NCBI RefSeq assembly: GCF_020085105.1
Contig: NC_058045.1
Location: forward strand, 6,772,333 to 6,836,332
Reading direction: 5' to 3'
Length of the DNA stretch: 64,000 nt
From: Siniperca chuatsi
Taxonomy: Eukaryota; Chordata; Actinopteri; Centrarchiformes; Sinipercidae
The notes under the pieces were generated by a model. That model had not been told where the DNA came from, searched no databases, and was given only the letters and a program-made list of their open reading frames with translations. This document shows positions 60,314 through 64,000 of the stretch, piece after piece (the stretch's first letter is position 1; each line of letters begins with the position of its first letter). The translations under genes were made by a program, and so were the position numbers.

Positions 60314-63300
60314 GTGAGTTCCGGGAAGCTGGTGTATCCCGTCAAAGTGGGGTTGGGACTATTTGCGTCAGCGTTTAACCGTATAGTATCAATTTCAAAC
60401 CATGGTACATATGAGCACCAAGTTTTGATATACTATCATATGCCCTGTCGCTATGGCATGGGAGCGTAAACCGTAACCAGTCTCTAATAACACTGCTGCT
60501 CTTTAACACGTTACTGTTTTATTTATAGTCTTTTTTGAAATTATATCTACATCAGTGTTCTTGTGCAGGAATTATGAAATGTGTCACTGAAACGCTGCAA
60601 AGTTGTTCTACTGTTAAACTAAACAGCTGTGTGCTGGGAGGAGGGGAAAAAAATGCCCCTTTAGACATGCTCTTCCCTAAACCATGCATTTCATCTCGGG
60701 ATCGCAGCATCTACCCAGTCACCTCACAAGGAGCCGTCTGTCCCCATACACAGGCAATTTCAGTGAGAAATGGGCATGTGAACTGTGTTCCTCACCTCTG
60801 GACAGTAAGCTGTACATCAACAGCTGAATGGACAGAAGTAGTAGTGAGCATTGCCTCTTGTTTGTTTTTCCTTTTTCTCTCTTTCTTTCTTTTCTCTTGT
60901 AGAGAACAAGGAGACAGAAGCACTATTCATGTCTCTGTTGAATCTCCTGTGCAGTTCTGTCATTCTGTATCTCTCAGTCCCTGGCGCAGCCCTCAACAGA
61001 CCACTGTACTTCCTTGTTGTCTTTCTAAATCGTCCTTTCATTCACAGCCCCCTGCCATCTTCCGCCCCTTGTGCACAGACTGTACATAGGATGCTCCATC
61101 CCCTGGGGATTATTCCTATTAAATATTATACAACATACAACATTATACAAGCAGTCTCATAGTGGGGACGGATTAGTGCGGGCAGGGGGCACGTGGAGGC
61201 AGGAAAGGCGGCTGCTGGTGGCAGTGGTGGTGGTGGCTGGAAGGGGCTTCAGAGCAGGGGGTCAGCCTCCTAACTGAGCAGGGATGGTTTTCCAATAGAT
61301 GCCATCTGCTCACATGGACACACACAAGCAGTTGAAAACCAAGCTGCTTCCTTGTCTTTTCCCTCTTTCCACGTTCTCGCTCTCTTTCCTCTTTCTCTCT
61401 CTCTCTCTCTGTCCCACAATGCTTCATTCAGGGTTTATCTGTTCCATTCTGAATAAATAGAGACACCTTATCTGCGCAGAGGAGAGTGGTGATAAATGAT
61501 TTCTCCTGCTCCCCGCAAGGGTGAAAAAGACAAACGTACCACACTTCTTCATCATAGATGCTCTTTTCGGGGCAAGTGAATAGGAGACATTTCTCATTCA
61601 GGTCATGTTAGTGTTTGAGGATTCAGCAAAACAATCCCGAAAGCCGGATGCAAGCTCATACCCTGTAATACAAAGGAAACAGAGAAAATAACAAACAAAG
61701 CAGGCATTTCCATGAGTCCTTCCTATATTTTTTTTTTTTTTTTTTTGGTAATAGGCCACTGGCTCTGGAAATGAAACTTTGTGGTGAGATCCACTCTGAG
61801 TATTTTTGGATCCAGTAAAATAGCCTCTGACCAACTGAGAAACGGAGGTAGAGAGCACTCAGCTGTTAAGCTCCTACATGTTTTGGGTGAGCCAAAGTTC
61901 ATCCTGTATTTTTTAGTGTTACATAGTTTTCTCAGATAGTTTAAATCATTTTGTCTCCTGGAAGCATGCCACATTTCAGAGAGCGTTGCAATATTTTTGA
62001 GGTCAAATGAATTTGAACTCATCCCCAGTCTCTTTTGTTTCCTTTGCATTGGATTACTGACTTCTGTCATTTTCATTTTGAAAGTAAAACCATAATCCTC
62101 GTCAGCAACAAGCAATCCCATGCCTCCTGTCTGCAGCCTACAAAAAGAAAAACAGCACCAAAAAAACTGCTACATGAATAGTGTGTATGCCGTTGGTGCA
62201 TCGCAAGCGGCTCATTTTAAATTACTAGTTAATCAAATTTTTTCTTTTCCCTACTAAAAATGGGATGTAATCTAAATCAGTATCATATTGCAATACCTGT
62301 TAGACATACTTTCACTTTAAAAAGCTGATTGTTGGGTGCTGTTTTGCCAACATTTCCTCTCTGTAGAATAAAATAGGTGTGGCGCACATGAGACAGACCC
62401 ATATGCATTACCATGTTCCTCTAGCTTTTCTAAAGTACACATATACTTCAGGGGAGTGTGGGCAGATGCATGAAGGGCGTGTCAGCATGGCATTAAACGG
62501 CTGAAGAATCAGGGGAATACAGATTTCCTTCAGATTGGAGACAGGCTCGTCTTTTCATGTCTGAAGATTATCCTATGATGAAGGGACGTCATGCTGAGGT
62601 GGATTTCTGATCTTATCGCCACCGGGTTTTACAGCTGCCCCCCTTGCCCTTGGACTTCATGGCCTGGGACTTCAAACTATCCCCTCAACAGCTTTCCTTT
62701 CTTTACCCCTTGCTCCAATGTGGTGTTTGTGCTTCACACACCAAACCCTCACCACCCTTGCCACACTGTGGCAAGAGATAGCAGCCTGGCACTGCTTTGC
62801 ACCCCCCACCACCAACCCACCACCTCATGCAGCTTTAAGTTCACCACTATCCATAGTTTAACCTAGTCTGTCTGCAGGCTTCCAAGCCAAGCACTTCACC
62901 TCCAGATATTATGGTCATGTTCAGCTCAGCAGGGTGTACTTTTACCTCTAAAACAACCTTGACACTTTCTCAACCCACACTGTCTTTCATCCCATATCCA
63001 TGACTGACCACACCATGCACTCAACCCATTGTGGCTTACTTTCTTCTCCACGCCGCTGCCAACTCATGCTGATTTTTCCCGCTGCTGCGCAATGCTTTTC
63101 TTCTGCCCTCACCTCTACATTTTAACCATTGTGACTCTTCCAACACTCCCAGTGCTTGGAGCATGAGCAAGAGGAACATGATGAATATTGTAAACATGCT
63201 CACACTCCTGAAAGAGATAAATGATTCACGAAGGGAGGGAGCTACCTTAATCGCTCGGTTGAGAGGTTGTGGGCAGGATGTTCTGCATATGAACTGAGAC

Positions 63301-64000
63301 ATCCTAATATTAAAAAAACAAACAAGACGAGAGAGCGCAAAACGGGAGATGGATGACGTGATATGAGGTTTAGAGAGGTAAGTGGCTACTTGAAAAAAGT
63401 TAGCCCAAAGGAAAACATGATCTTCATTGTTGTTCAAAAGGCATTTTGGGTGGTGTTGGCTGTCAGCAGCCTTGAGGTTGCGTATCTGAGGACTGAACGC
63501 CAGTGATGGATACACAATACAGACATCTGCCTTAGTCTCCCTCCCCTCACCCACTTCCCCATGGCAGCTGAACTGACAGACTGACACAGACACATAGTTT
63601 TGCAGAGGCTTTTGATGCTACCTGCTCACTGGAGGCATGTCAACCAGCTCACCTACTCAGGCCACTGGCAAAAGTTCACACCCAGCCAGGCATTTTAGCT
63701 TGACACTATAGAAGCAGGTATCTGAGAACTTATCAGCAATGATGAGAGTGAGGGGTCACCTTGATTCCTATCCTGGGAAATCTTAATCAGATGCTTTCTT
63801 CTCAAGTCTTGTATTGGCAGGAGAAAAGAGAGCAGGAAGCTAATTTATTTTTTGCTTTGGTAATTGAGTCTGGCACGCATTGCTATCAAAATGATATCCA
63901 TTTAAACACTTCAGAGGGAAGTTGGTCGTGCCTGCTTCAATCAACGTAATGTGACGGGCGATGTTTAGTCCAGCTCCCTTGCTTTATGATAAAAAGATGA
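60314..64000 (+). other. First long intron of the plus-strand gene (to window end)
   Basis: From the donor to the window end I found no acceptor-exon-donor unit with a convincing coding frame. The long chance frames 60535-61089 (plus) and 63036-63593 (minus) lack domains and splice support. Low-complexity tracts are present: CT-rich at 61376-61411, GGTGGTGG near 61219-61236, and poly-T at 61728-61746. Small unidentified exons could be missed. Confidence 0.5.
61728..61746. repeat. Poly-T tract
   Basis: 19 consecutive T within the inferred intron. No SINE body is recognisable beside it. Confidence 0.93.

Noticed and set aside
60535-61089. 184-codon plus-strand frame inside the inferred intron
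   Set aside because: No domain, biased low-complexity stretches (Phe/Ser/Leu-rich from CT runs), no flanking splice signals, and overlapping open frames on both strands.
63036-63593. 185-codon minus-strand frame
   Set aside because: No recognisable domain or exon signals. Stop codons can be sparse by chance in a 64-kb sequence read in six frames.
1-64000. tRNA, rRNA, snRNA or microRNA genes
   Set aside because: No intact cloverleaf with A and B boxes, no rRNA sequence, and no hairpin that could be called by eye; the only tRNA-like sequence is the decayed SINE.

Overview
This window looks like vertebrate, and most probably teleost fish (perciform-type), nuclear DNA. The evidence is its repeat content: hAT-type MITEs starting CAGTGGTGGAA or TAGGGCTGCAAC, TTAAAGGG-type MITEs, an L2-clade LINE remnant, LINE tails with the TTTATTGATCCCCGAGGGG signature, a Ty3/gypsy fragment, a tRNA-derived SINE, and CA, GT and GA microsatellites. 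There are no operons, and no long or conserved protein-coding ORF stands out. The family names come from remembered consensus sequences and were not searched.

Layout. From 1 to 48 kb the DNA is AT-rich and intergenic (or deep intronic), peppered with decayed transposable elements. Several can be delimited by terminal repeats and target-site duplications (TSDs): 10366-10671 and 39377-40178 have perfect 8-bp TSDs, and 43807-44412 has a 7/8 TSD and carries a broken BED zinc-finger reading frame. The only recognisable protein remnants are an L2 reverse-transcriptase C-terminus at 13257-13844 (minus), a Ty3/gypsy RNase H fragment at 33190-33375 (minus) and the BED finger. All are dead transposon pieces.

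The most unusual region is 48.2-50.4 kb. A 142-bp CpG-rich module occurs three times (48167, 49369, 50192). Two copies are identical and the third differs at two bases. A truncated fourth copy lies at 49107. An older relative at 44829 has changed every shared CpG to TpG or CpA. A second shared segment sits between the modules, so the locus looks like a degenerate tandem array. I do not recognise the family.

From 51.6 to 59.5 kb there is more repeat-bearing intergenic DNA, including a MITE nested in another element at 55857-56684 and a TTAA-flanked MITE at 58411-59303.

From about 59.59 kb the sequence becomes a CpG island with a pyrimidine-rich stretch, followed by a leader exon ending at a strong plus-strand splice donor (AAG|GTGAGT at 60313/60314). 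A strong acceptor at 60246/60247 suggests a 67-nt second exon. This is read as the promoter and 5' untranslated start of a plus-strand gene whose coding exons lie beyond the window, making 60314-64000 its first long intron. The gene cannot be named from this sequence. Some non-repetitive stretches look like candidate conserved enhancers, but that is only an impression without alignments.
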